Shown: positions 29,257 to 42,177, counted from the first letter of the stretch. The stretch is 64,000 bases of DNA from Actinostola sp. cb2023 (GCA_033675265.1 JAUJYZ010001376.1:480001-544000); one strand, 5' to 3'. Notes: generated by a model from the letters alone, not told the origin. Program-made: numbers and translations.

Positions 29257-29402
29257 GTTTAGAGTGATTCCAATAAACCTGGGCACTACTAATTAGCTGT
29301 CAGTGTTTATTACATGCAAAGAAACAAAAGAAATCAAGAGTGAGTGTCTAATAGTGTGTATTGGTGTAGTTAGTAATGCCCAGGTTTATTGGAATTACTA
29401 TA
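29257..29402. mobile_element. MITE nest element 5
   Basis: Ends TAGAGTGATTCCAATAAACC and ...GGTTTATTGGAATTACTATA. The GCCCAGGTTTATT word also occurs near 37090. Confidence 0.78.
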
Positions 29403-29520
29403 TTGCAATCACTCTCAACCCATGAAACAGATATTAGCCAAGTAGATATTACTAGACACTAATTCCATTGTTTTCTTTTGACTATTATAGTCACTAACTA
29501 TTAGATTTTGTTTCACGCGA
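29403..29520. mobile_element. Truncated element-1 type MITE
   Basis: Closely matches the interior of 27662-27808 (AGATATTAGCCAAGTAGATA, TAACTATTAGATTTTGTTTC) but lacks a clean right terminus. Confidence 0.7.
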
Positions 29521-30404
29521 GCGGTTTTCCCAAACCCTGATATAGACATTAATATAGTCTAATACACATTTAATTGTACTCTCTAAATCCATCGTGTTCT
29601 TTGGATTAGATTATTAGATATCTCGTAAATGTGGAATGATAACTGAATATATGGCCTCTTATCAAATTCTAATAAAATGCATGTGCATGCACCCTAGCTG
29701 CTCTCCCCAGTATAACCCAGATCGTGTACCACAGGAAACCCAGTTTGTTTACTTTTAATTATGAAAGGCTTAGCAAATCTTTATAATCCAATGGTCTTTT
29801 CATTAATCTTTAATACATTGATTAGAATATTAACATCAGAAGATCACAATTCACAGATCGATAAAGAATAAATTAGTACTTGTTTTAATTAAAAAAAGAA
29901 ATTGTAAGGTCAAATTCAAAAATAATATTGTTTTCTAAATAGTCCCTTTTCGCGTTCACAGATCCCGTAGTAAAACCGCTGTACTTATTGACATCAGACT
30001 TGTACAGGGTTAGCCTCGAGTCAGTGTAAATTATTCACAAATATCAACAAGAACACGAACAAATGTTGAGGACAGCAGTCATCTCTAAACAACATGAAAC
30101 TGGAGTATTATCAGAATTTAATGGCGACAGATATACAAATGTTTTATCTTGTAAAAGAATCTTTGACATGAAAACTACACCACAAAAATTCACATTTTTT
30201 AATTGATATTCTTGTTTCCACAAAATAATGTGTAGCACAAAACGGCTTGAAATCAAGTGAATCCTGAGAATATGTTAAAAGTTCCTTAGTGCAAACACTA
30301 TACCGTAAAAACAAACCAAATTGTTTGTCTAACTCAGGACATCATCAAACCTTTTCTCTTTCCACACTTCATATTTTGATGGTATTTTTAGCTCACACTT
30401 TAGT
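29521..30404. other. Intergenic DNA
   Basis: AT-rich; no exon or repeat structure that I can support. Confidence 0.35.
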
Positions 30405-31138
30405 GCTATTCGCTTTAATCGCAGTGGCCATCTTGGATTTGATGTCACAACGTTTAGCATGAAAACCAGCCTGGTCATGTGTGTTAGCGTTGCTTCAGAT
30501 GGACAGTTCGGTCACGCATTATCACTATGCCAAACAAAGATCACTGGTGCGTCCCTTTTTGTAAGCTTACAATATGTCCATCTGAAGCAACACTACCACA
30601 CATGACGTAGTATTTCAAAGAATGAGGACTAGATGGGTTTCCAGTCCGCGAGGTGAAGCTGAGGAATGGAAAGGAAAGTCCCGTGACTTCTCATACTCCA
30701 GTCCAGTTCCATGAGGGACGTATTATGCTCTGCTCATGGGTAGAGTCAAGGACATCGTATCCTACATTTACATGTGTTGGACTCTTGAGTAGCATGGAGT
30801 AGAGCGTGCTTTCAGTAAGCGAATTGGACAAGTGGTATTGCCTTACTCTGTCCAAGATCCCGATGATTGTTATATGAGGGATAAGAACTCATGTACAGTC
30901 ATGAGAGATGATTTTTAATCGTCCCTCAGATAAGTACTGAGTAACTGGAAATCTTTTTTTTACCAGTTACTCTTGCCAGTACTTTCCCTAGTTTCAAAGT
31001 ATATCACGTGGTATTATTCTGCACATTTGATTGGCTGGTTACCTCATGAATAATTAATGAGTATGAGAACTTGTTTTCATACTAAAATTTGTGACATCAA
31101 ATCCAAGATGGTCGATGTGTGATTAAAGCGAATTAACC
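30405..31138. mobile_element. ~730-bp non-autonomous DNA transposon
   Basis: Long terminal inverted repeats of about 45 bp: the left contains TTCGCTTTAATC and CATCTTGGATTTGATGTCAC; the right contains GTGACATCAAATCCAAGATG and GATTAAAGCGAATTAA. A separate inverted pair (GCTTCAGATGGAC near 30494 and GTCCATCTGAAGC near 30577) forms an internal hairpin with CATGTGTG ends. No transposase ORF is present. Confidence 0.72.
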
Positions 31139-31551
31139 CTAAATCCTTCATCTCTGTTTGATGGGTATAGTGTCTGTACTCTATAATCATACATTAGGTG
31201 TTATTAGTATAATAATAATTGTTAATAAAAATGTTTTGATCATTTTGGGGCTGAGAATATTGTAACACCTGATCCTGTAAGTTCTTCAATGAGTAGATGT
31301 TTAGTACATTTACAAACAAGGCTTCTGTATCTAATAACCTGTCTACAGTAGATTACAAGTAAATATAGTTAGTACTTGTACATATTCTTCTCAGAATGTG
31401 AAGGGTTTTTTTCTGAAAAGGAAAAAAAAAACTTAAAATTAACTTCATTTTTTGTGAAATACAACAGTAATATTAGGTGCAGATAATTGTATTACTTTTT
31501 TTAGAATCCTTAGAAACACAAGAATCATACCTCAAATATATTTGTTACAAG
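31139..31551. other. 3' flank/3'UTR of SR gene 1
   Basis: AT-rich sequence downstream of the minus-strand stop at 31552, probably containing the 3'UTR. No poly(A) signal was assigned with confidence. Confidence 0.4.
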
Positions 31552-33750
31552 TTAGTATCGAGGAGGGCTGCGAGATCTGCTCCTAGAGAATCTTCTGGGA
31601 TTCCTATAAGTAATTGAGACTTCGGTTACCGGTAATGCGTTTGTAAGAAATTATTATTATTAATTAAACAAAACAAACTGCAGTTTTACAGTAGACCCTG
31701 AACTGCTATCATGGTATTTTGGTTTTATGTATACCAGGTCATCATCAAAACAATAATATCATCCAATGTGCTATAACAGACACCTACAATCCTGGACAAA
31801 ACCGTTGGGAATGTGCATGTATGTATTTCTATATTAACCGACACGCTCAAGACCGTGGGAACCCCCCTCACATCTCCAACTCCCCGTAACACCCCCTCTC
31901 CCCCTTGACAATGTTGCTCATGTCTGCCGTGCATCCAGACACACCTCTCCGACCAACATTGACAAGGGGGAGGGGGGAAGAATTACAAATGTTTCGTCAT
32001 TTAAAATAAAATGAAAAAACAGTTTTTGTCCAGGATGGTAGACGTCCAGTAAAATACATTATTACCAGTACTATTACAACCATTAAGTGCAACTATGGAA
32101 ACTGCTATCACACAAACTCAAGACTATATGGCCATCAATTGAACTACATGTACATGTAGTCACAGACATATTTGTTGATTGGCAGCTGTCTATCTTCCCA
32201 CCAGACAAGATGTTTTACACATAAATTACAGTAGTTGTAAAAAGTAGGAGTTCCTCTCGGAAAAAAAGGAAACATTTTATTCCTAGTTCTACCTGTCCAT
32301 TTCTGGTGATCTCTCTCTTCGCCTCATGCGAGGTTCCCTAAAAGGAAAACATTACATAAATTCCTCCAGTGCAAACACCAAGAATACACAGTAAAATACT
32401 GCAAAACAAAATACAGTATACACACTCTTTTAACTATACATTTTACAATTACTGATGACAAACAATTCATTTCATCTTCTTAAAACTATTACACTTCTTG
32501 TGTTCATGTCTCACAAAGACAAAATATGACATGGGAATTTTTTCAGTGCATACATAGCATATTATATCACTATTATAATTCTACTGTATGTCAATGTTAA
32601 ATGCATTACCATAGTTACATTCCACCTCAAAAAGGTTTTATTCATTGACAGCACACATATCAGGAAATAGCAAAACCAGTGATGACGAGAAGGATGAAAT
32701 GATGACAGCTGATCGAAGAGAGGCTTTGACGTGGTGTAAGCAAATGAACAGTGTCCACTAATTTTATTTTTTCCGAGGAAGGATTGACAAATTCGATCAA
32801 CTTAGTTGGCTTTCATCTTGTCAGTGCACATATATCTAGGGATGCATCATTTCCCAAAAGTTGATAGATGAGCAACGGTGAAGGCTGTTACGATGACCAA
32901 AACCATATGTAATCTCCAGGCAGATAAATGTGTAGTATTATCCCTGTTGTTTGATGTGTTGTTCAGTAGTTGGATGAAACTTTGTCCATCATAAATACTT
33001 TCAAAAATCTAATATGTTGTGACATATAATGTGGTCAAAATGAGCGGTTTGCAACACCCAGAAATCCTAAACAAATTGGAATGAAAATCTCAAGGTGAAG
33101 GGTTGAAGACTGTTGTTGCTTTCTCCATGATGCTTGACTGGAGAGAAACAATCCTAGATGACTTAGACTTTTTTGAACTTGAAGTGCACAATGGAAGATT
33201 TTTGCAGTGGGGTTGAGATGGGTGGTTGATGTGAGTTAGCCAATATGAGGGGAAGGTAATGGTGTTGAGTTTAAACCACACCTAAATGAACTGAAAATTG
33301 TAATGACACAATCAGAAACATTTCCACAACACTTTTTCTTAACTTAAAATAAAAAATAGGCTTATACTTCTTAGTTAAACAATACCTTTTATAATTGTAT
33401 CTGTCTTCATCGTTGTAGCGGTTTCGTGGTGCACCATAACTCTTGTCATCATGGCTATTACCAGATCGGCCACTGTACGATGGTGGTGGCTGTCTTGCGG
33501 TACGTCCTTGATGAGAAGACAACTGAACACGCACATGAACACCACACACTCTTCTGCCGTCAAGGTCTCTCACAGCATCCTCAGCATCCCGATGATCCTC
33601 AAATTCGACAAATGCAAAACCTGGAGGATTCCGTGCAACCCATACATCTCTTATTACGCCAAATTTGGAAAACTCTCTCTCAATTTCAGTTTTGACACCA
33701 TTGCCACCAAGGTTGCCTACATAGACTCTGGTTACACTGTTCCTAGACAT
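31552..33750 (-). CDS. SRSF3: SR splicing factor, SRSF3/Rbp1 type (tandem copy 1)
   Basis: One RRM plus a short RS tail, about 153 aa. Coding exons (minus): 33750-33386, 32337-32293 (45 nt), 31603-31552 (stop TAA), phase-consistent. The RRM has RNP2-like VYVGNL and RNP1 GFAFVEFE in the diagnostic [18 protein letters not shown] block. There is no CCHC zinc knuckle, which favours SRSF3/Rbp1 over SRSF7. The tail is carried by the last two exons ([20 protein letters not shown]). SR proteins of this type bind CU-rich RNA in the nucleus to promote exon inclusion and mRNA export. A 5'UTR intron (acceptor ending 33757, donor at 36748) is filled by an 18-bp satellite. A paralogue with the same exon plan lies 5 kb upstream. 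Alternative exons in the 955-bp intron 32338-33385 are possible but not seen. Confidence 0.9.
31604..32292. other. Last intron of SR gene 1
   Basis: Intronic by the exon model. An ORF at 31725-31934 lacks similarity. TACATGTACATGTAG near 32150 is a short palindromic run. No further exon recognised. Confidence 0.4.
32338..33385. other. Intron of SR gene 1 between RRM and RS exons
   Basis: About 1.05 kb, almost the same size as the matching intron of SR gene 2 (38768-39791). In vertebrate SR genes this position often carries a poison cassette exon; I could not identify one here by eye. Confidence 0.4.
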
Positions 33751-33819
33751 CTTTGTCTACAGTCAAACATGAATACGATGAGTACCGTACCGGTGAATGC
33801 TTTATATTTGGATAATTGA

Positions 33820-36376
33820 GTACAAAACACAGATGGGGTACAAAACACAGATGGGTACAAAACACAGATAGGGTACAAAACACAGATGGGGTACAAAACA
33901 CAGATGAACATAGATGGGGTACAAAACACAGATGGGGTACAACACACAGATGGGTACAAAACACAGATGGGGTACAAAACATAGATGGGGTACAAAACAG
34001 ATGGGGTACAAAACACAGATGGGGTACAAAACACAGATGAACATAGATGGGGTACAAAACACAGATGGGGTACAAAACACAGATAGGGTACAAAACACAG
34101 ATGGGGTACAAAACACAGATGGGGTACAAAACACAGATGGGGTACAAAACACAGATGGGGTACAAAACACAGATGGGGTACAAAACACAGATAGGGTACA
34201 AAACACAGATAGGGTACAAAATACAGATGGGGTACAAAACACAGATGGGGTACAAAACACAGATAGGGTACAAAACACAGATGGGGTACAAAACACAGAT
34301 GAACTAGATGGGGTACAAAACACAGATGGGGTACAAAATACAGATGGGGTACAAAACACAGATGAACATAGATGGGGTACAAAATACAGATGGGGTACAA
34401 AACACAGATGGGGTACAAAACACAGATGGGGTACAAAACACAGATGAACATAGATGGGGTACAAAATACAGATGGGGTACAAAACACAGATGGGGTACAA
34501 AACACAGATAGGGTACAAAACACAGATAGGGTACAAAATACAGATGGGGTACAAAACACAGATGGGGTACAAAACACAGATAGGGTACAAAACACAGATG
34601 GGGTACAAAACACAGATGGGGTACAAAACACAGATGAACATAGATGGGGTACAAAACACAGATGGGGTACAAAACACAGATGAACATAGATGGGGTACAA
34701 AACACAGATGGGTACAAAACACAGATAGGGTACAAAACACAGATGGGGTACAAAACACAGATGAACATAGATGGGATACAAAACACAGATGAACATAGAT
34801 GGGATACAAAACACAGATGGGGTACAAAACACAGATAGGGTACAAAACACAGATGGGGTACAAAACACAGATGAACATAGATGGGATACAAAACACAGAT
34901 GAACATAGATGGGATACAAAACACAGATGGGGTACAGATGGGGTACAAAACACAGATGGGGTACAAAACACAGATGAACATAGATGGGTACAAAACACAG
35001 ATGGGGTACAAAACACAGATAGGGTACAAAACACAGATGGGGTACAAAACACAGATGGGGTACAAAACACAGATGGGTACAAAACATAGATGGGGTACAA
35101 AACACAGAGATGGGGTACAAAACACATATGAACATAGATGGGATACAAAACACAGATGGGGTACAAAACACAGATAGGGTACAAAACACAGATGGGATAC
35201 AAAACATAGATGGGGTACAAAACACAGATGGGGTACAAAACACAGATAGGGTACAAAACACAGATGGGTACAAAACACAGATGGGGTACAAAACACAGAT
35301 GGGGTACAAAACACAGATGAACATAGATGGGGTACAAAACACAGATAGGGTACAAAACACAGATGGGTACAAAACACAGATGGGGTACAAAACACAGATG
35401 GGGTACAAAACACAGATAGGGTACAAAACACAGATGGGGTACAAAACACAGATGGGTACAAAACATAGATGGGGTACAAAACACAGATGGGGTACAAAAC
35501 ACATATGAACATAGATGGGATACAAAACACAGATGGGGTACAAAACACAGATAGGGTACAAAACACAGATGGGATACAAAACATAGATGGGGTACAAAAC
35601 ACAGATGGGGTACAAAACATAGATGGGGTACAAAACACAGATGGGGTACAAAACACAGATAGGGTACAAAACACAGATGGGTACAAAACACAGATGGGGT
35701 ACAAAACACAGATGGGGTACAAAACACAGATGAACATAGATGGGGTACAAAACACAGATAGGGTACAAAACACAGATGGGTACAAAACACAGATGGGGTA
35801 CAAAACACAGATGGGGTACAAAACACAGATAGGGTACAAAACACAGATGGGGTACAAAACACAGATGGGTACAAAACATAGATGGGGTACAAAACACAGA
35901 TGGGGTACAAAACACATATGAACATAGATGGGATACAAAACACAGATGGGGTACAAAACACAGATAGGGTACAAAACACAGATGGGATACAAAACATAGA
36001 TGGGGTACAAAACACAGATGGGGTACAAAACACAGATAGGGTACAAAACACAGATGGGTACAAAACACAGATGGGGTACAAAACACAGATGGGGTACAAA
36101 ACACAGATGGGGTACAAAACACACATAGATGGGATACAAAACACAGATGGGGTACAAAACACAGATAGGGTACAAAACACAGATGGGTACAAAACACAGA
36201 TGGGGTACAAAACACAGATAGGGTACAAAACATAGATGGGGTACAAAACACAGATGGGGTACAAAACACAGATGGGGTACAAAACACAGATGGGGTACAA
36301 ACACATTTGGGTACAAAACACAGATGGGGTACAAAACACAGATGGGTACAAAACAGATGGGTACAAAACACAGATT
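33820..36376. repeat. 18-bp satellite with higher-order structure in SR gene 1 5' intron
   Basis: Unit GATGGGGTACAAAACACA, about 140 copies, with variants GATAGGGTAC, GATGGGTAC (one base short), GATGGGATAC and a GATGAACATA insert. A longer block marked by ACACATATGAACATAG recurs at about 35125, 35502 and 35915, giving higher-order periods of 377 and 413 bp that differ by two units. Because 18 is a multiple of three, several frames on both strands stay open for hundreds of codons. Confidence 0.97.
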
Positions 36377-36748
36377 CTTTGAGACAAGGATACACATACA
36401 TGTATGTTCTACAATCAAATTTAAAGGGGTGTAAGCTCGCTGTAATGATCATATTGAAAGAGCCATATCACATACAACTGGATCAGCAGTGTTTGACCCC
36501 CAACGACGCTACCAACTACATTCACATAGACTGTACTGGCGACCACTAACACTAACACTAGCTCAGCGAAACGGAATATATCACATTGAAAACGCTGTGA
36601 AACCGCTAGATTTATGACTGAAAGACGATGTTTTTGAAACGAGAAAATGGCGAAAGTTCGACAAGAACCGCATGGCGAACACATTTGCAAACGAAACAGA
36701 AATGTAACGTGCTGAGAGAATATCATCATAAAGTAAAGCAAAACTTAC

Positions 36749-36880
36749 CTCAAGTCCGCTTACGATACTGCCAAACTCAAATATAACTGTAGTTTATGTT
36801 AAAAGCCCGACAACACGACAACACGGCAGGTGAAAACACGGAATAATGGCAGAGAAAGGCAACGCGACTTACACTGATGG
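36749..36880 (-). promoter_or_regulatory. Probable 5'UTR exon and promoter region of SR gene 1
   Basis: On the minus strand GACTTGAG|GTAAGTTTTG is a strong 5' splice site whose exon ends at 36749. It pairs with the acceptor TTTGACTGTAG just before the start exon (exon from 33756). The transcription start was not located. Upstream end is approximate. Confidence 0.55.
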
Positions 36881-37109
36881 ATTGTGGGTAAATCCACAGG
36901 TAACCCAAATACTTATCCCCAGTCCCTGACTATAACTGACACATTTGTTGGATCAACTTCACCAATAACAAGGGCCGCGGAGAGGGGGGGTCTAAAGGGC
37001 TCAACCCCCTCAATAAAAGCAAGCTTCTCATACATTTTCTATACAAATTCAGCCATTTTCAGGTGTTTTGAAGGCTTCAGCTTAGTAGTGCCCAGGTTTA
37101 TTAGTCTCT

Positions 37110-37218
37110 ATATTACAGGGACAGCAGCCTGATTTTTCAGACGGCTCATGTGTCATTCGCTTCACTCCCTCCACACGACACATGAGCCATCTGAAAAATC
37201 AGGCTACAGGGACAGCAG
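37110..37218. mobile_element. Hairpin flanked by a 13-bp direct repeat
   Basis: CCTGATTTTTCAGACGGCTC and its inverse form arms of about 30 bp around a 20-bp loop. ACAGGGACAGCAG occurs immediately on both sides, like a long target duplication or template-switch scar. Confidence 0.7.
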
Positions 37219-38310
37219 AACACCCTTGAAAGTTGCGGGGGGTAGTATATATGATCAGGCATCAACATATTTTGACAAACATTTGGCTGTATTAGATATC
37301 CTGTGTTACATTTAATACAAACTGATCGATTTCCAAGTCCAAGGATTGTGCCATTAGATATCATGTGATTGGGCACAGCATTAAAACCACACTATAAAAG
37401 GGCCTGTACCAGGCAGCTCTCACCTTCAGTTGTCAGTCATCTGTCAAAGTGTGGAGTTTGACAGCACCATGGTCAGCTAACCGAGGCACAGAATTTGAAT
37501 TCAAAGTTTCTCAAGAATTTCAATATTATAAATGATGTTCTTTACATCAAGAGCACATATTCCTAAATGTTGGACATTGGTTTCAGCCAAATTTTACGTA
37601 AAACATTTTTTTGGCAAAAAAAAGGTATTCGATTTTTCCAAAAGGGAAGGGGGGTGGGGGGTGCACTATATTCCATATATCATTAACCCTTTCGAATTCC
37701 TTCTTTTAACCAGCAGTTAAAAATTAAATTAAAAATCTGTATACCAAATCAAATTAATTCACTCCATTTTGTTATATGAACAATATTTATTTTGTTGCAA
37801 ACATCTTAATGACAGTATTTCAAAAAAAATTAACATTCTACAATATACACACAAAGGTCTAAATACTGGTAAAATCAATGTACTAAGAAATACTACAATC
37901 ATCTTATTCCTGGCTACAACTACACAGTTTTCCTTGGGTTATTATCACACACACAAAAAAGATAATGAGATAATAAAATGTCATACATAATGTCTAGTTG
38001 TACAGCGGGAAGATAAAAATGCTCTTTACAAATACAAATGTAACACAAATAATAATGTTATTGATATGTGTATGTGCCAGTCTTCATAAGCTGTGGAATA
38101 GTAGATGAAAAAAGGTCAGGTTTTTACTGTATGACACAATGTAGTTTTTGTGTACTTATCAGGGTAGAGACAGAAGTGTATGGATACATTAAAGGTGGTC
38201 ATACTTACATGTATCTGTGTAGCACTGTACATCACATCATACAAGTGTTTACAATATAAATGTTATAAATAATTATGAAGAACTGTTTCCTTACATTTGA
38301 TGACTATATC
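37219..38310. other. Region between the two SR genes
   Basis: AT-rich. It should contain the 3'UTR of SR gene 2 (stop at 38311). No other exon is supported. Confidence 0.4.
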
Positions 38311-40180
38311 TTAGTGTTGTAATTGTCTTGGAGGACTGCGTGATCTGCTTCTTCTGCTGTAATGGCCACCTCTAACAAATAAACAAAGCTTGAGTTAGCC
38401 TTGTGTGCAGAAATGAGACTGCTTTTATGCACATTCAAATGAATATTGCCAAAACAAATGCATTCACTGCACATGTATTGCAAAAATATACCCTGAGTAA
38501 CAAAGGCCCATGTAGGGAACCACATTTTTGGGGGGAGGAGGGGATCCAGGCATGTATTTTTGGAGAGGGGGGTTGCAAAATGCTATCAATAGTCCTCTCA
38601 CTTCCTTCCAATGAGCTACTTTGTACCATACTTTGGTTATACAGTATACTGTTTCTCAGTCAATAAACACTTAGTCTAGAAGTGAGAAAGGTTAAAGTGT
38701 AAAAGTAGTAAAACAAACATACACTGGTGAACGGTCTCTTCCTCCACGTGGTGGTGGTGATCTGGATCTGCCGTACAACAAATAACATTAGTGTATGCTA
38801 ATGTTGGCCAAAACTGTCTAAACTTTGAAAGGTATACACATGTAGTACAGTATCTATATTATTGATAATACAAGAGTAAAAATATCACTAAACACTACCT
38901 GATTAGTGAACTAAGGCAGATGACAATGAAGTTTATTTGTAGGGGAGTAGAGGTATTGAGTTGTTGTATGTCATTGGATGTTGTAGCTCTTTAAAGACGA
39001 CAGTGAATTGACAGTGGCAGACAAACATGGAATAGTTGTCGCAATGATTCTAATGTGTTGCCGTGGAGATACATTGCACATTGGAGCTTTTCATTGCTGG
39101 ATTCTTTGGCTTTTGGGGTTAAAAAACCACAGTAAACAGCAATAAAGGCAATGTGCACATTATGTAGCTTTCCCAGATCTGCATGGCCCGTCAGATGTGC
39201 CAAATGATGGGTGAAGTGCAGTCAAGGAGATAGCGAGAACTGAACTATCCTGAGTGCTGCTCTAATACCAAACATGCATCTTCAAAATTTGGAGACCTAG
39301 TTTGTCAGCAGATGAAGAGACGCAAGTTGGAGAAATTTGGAGTTGAAGTGAGTAGAAATCTTTAATTTTTTTCCTCTGAGGGCTCTTTGTCTTAAAAAGC
39401 TGATGCCAGACTAGCTGAGTGATGTTGAAGACTATATGGGCTATAATGCCTCAGATAGCTGGGCTACTAGGGATTGAATGACGTTAATGTCCACCTGGAA
39501 ATGGTATAATGCCACTTATTAGTAAATCACAAATCTCTGGCAACAAAGAAACAAGAAAAACATTTTCTTTCATATCAAAGTTCAAAAGGCAAAAATGTTA
39601 TTCCCCAATTTGCTTATCAACTAGAAGAATTTTAGATCATATTCTTGGTACAGTGTATGATTCATGGGATTTGTTGTAGAAATATATGTATTTCTTAACT
39701 TTGTGCACCAGATTTTTTGAACAAAAATTCAAACAACACAATTTATTATTAATAGACCATTAGATAACTTAGTACATAACTTATAACTTACCTTCTGCGA
39801 GGTGGAGAATAGCGACCACCTCTGTCTCCTCTATATCCTGACCCGCCATCCTGATCATATCGTCGTCCACCACCACCACCGCCGCCTCCTCCTCTGTACC
39901 CTCTACTGCTCCCTCTGTCCCCTCTTTCCCCTCTGTCACGTCCCCCTCTGCGGTGCGATAACTCTACCCTGACATGCTTATCACAGACTTTTTTTCCATC
40001 CATCTTGTACACAGCCTCCTCAGCATCCCGAGGATCTTCAAACTCTACAAATGCAAAACCTGGTGGATTTCTAGCTACCCAGACATCACGGAGAGTTCCA
40101 TAAGTAGAAAAGGTCTTCCAGATTCGATCTCTGTCGCCATTTTCACCCAAGTTTCCAATGTAGACCTTTGATGAGCTCAT
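38311..40180 (-). CDS. SRSF3: SR splicing factor, SRSF3/Rbp1 type (tandem copy 2)
   Basis: Predicted 164 aa, the same length as human SRSF3. Coding exons (minus): 40180-39792, 38767-38723 (45 nt), 38371-38311 (stop TAA). The RRM opens [11 protein letters not shown] and has [18 protein letters not shown] with RNP1 GFAFVEFE. A Gly-rich hinge (a run of nine Gly) joins it to an RS tail, [14 protein letters not shown] then [19 protein letters not shown] at 40180 is the start; the in-frame codon at 40186 is TTG. The RRM/RS split and a 45-nt middle exon of 1+14 codons+2 nt are identical in layout to SR gene 1, so the two arose by tandem duplication. The 5'UTR is spliced (donor at 41131, likely acceptor ending 40205), and that intron holds a MITE. 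Nuclear splicing regulator by family. Confidence 0.92.
38768..39791. other. Intron of SR gene 2 between RRM and RS exons
   Basis: About 1.02 kb, intronic by the model. No conserved cassette exon could be recognised by eye. Confidence 0.4.
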
Positions 40181-40310
40181 ATCCAATGATGAAGATATAA
40201 AAGGCTATTTATAACAAAACATAAATAATTAAAGCATCAGAGTCAATATATTACATTATCAAACTCATTAATAAGTCATGAGGAATAGTACATACAACCT
40301 TATATATAAT

Positions 40311-40526
40311 AGAGTCGTTTTCATATGAGTGGGAAGCAGTTATGGTACAGTTTGTGCCATGCAGCGATGGTGCCGTGTGGTGACCGTGCCCCATATCCAA
40401 GCATTCTGATTGGTTGAGGGATGATTTTGCGCACTGTGACTGGTTGAATAGAATGTCTTTGATTCTGTACTGTGACCGTATAAACTCTGTGCCATAGGTT
40501 TCCCACTCGTACGAAAACGGCTCTAT
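40311..40526. mobile_element. MITE, TAGAGTCGTTTTC family (copy 2)
   Basis: Ends TAGAGTCGTTTTCATATGAG / CTCGTACGAAAACGGCTCTA. The interior is similar to the copy at 19957-20167 (AAGCATTCTGATTGGTTGA), with mainly C-to-T and G-to-A changes. Within the 5' intron of SR gene 2. Confidence 0.87.
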
Positions 40527-41131
40527 CACTTGAAACTACAACCTCGTCCCCATGGCCATCCGCATGTTATTCCCAACAAATGACCTACAAAACCTCAACA
40601 AGCTAAGGCCTACATGTAGTTAAGGGGAAGGGGTGTAGTCCAAACGTATGTGGAAAGAGAGTGAAAACAACAGTTTTGCTAATAAAACTTAAATAGCACA
40701 CATTCATCAAAACAAAAGTGTTTTTTGACAAACTTCATTATAAAGTGACAGTGCTAAAGGTTAGATTGGACTCCCTGTGTCTCAACTAGAAATGGCGGAA
40801 AGACTACTGGACTAGGTCTAGACGAGTCGTTGCGAGAGATAAAAATGTTAAACTTTGAAGTTCATAGATTCAATTTAAAGTGTTGACTCCTAAATGTAAA
40901 ACTATCAATTCATAACCGTACTGTAAGTCTATACTAATACAGTAATGTATTAAAACAATCATCTTTGAATCTCATCTCGAAGGCAAAGCGTGTTTCGAAG
41001 TCTTTGTTGAACCAAACGAACTCAACGTCGAAAAATACCCTCACACAAGAGAGTTTTCTCTATTTCATCGCGGCTAGATATAAAAGGACACTTCGTTTTC
41101 ATTATATATTTGCTTCGTTGTATTAACTCAC

Positions 41132-41240
41132 CTTTTCTGGTAGATAATTTTCTGTTTTAGTTTGTAAAACAGCAACGACGCCACAACACAAGTTTCCAGT
41201 TCGATTCAGCGAAGACCACTATACCGTGATGCATTGCGAC
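41132..41240 (-). promoter_or_regulatory. Probable 5'UTR exon of SR gene 2
   Basis: Minus-strand CCAGAAAAG|GTGAGTTAAT is a good 5' splice site with the exon ending at 41132. The upstream limit and promoter are only approximate. Confidence 0.55.

Positions 41241-42177
<937 letters not shown>

Noticed and set aside
33732..36452. Minus-strand open frames of up to 906 codons with CVLYPI / VFCTPS / LCFVPH repeats
   Set aside because: They arise because the 18-bp satellite unit is a multiple of three and contains no stop. Several frames on both strands are open equally, the region is intronic for SR gene 1, and composition is purely repetitive.
36846..36887. A plus-strand first exon (ATGGCAGAGAAAGG ... 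followed by GTAAAT) divergent from SR gene 1
   Set aside because: Only 14 codons with a moderate donor; no matching downstream exon was found.
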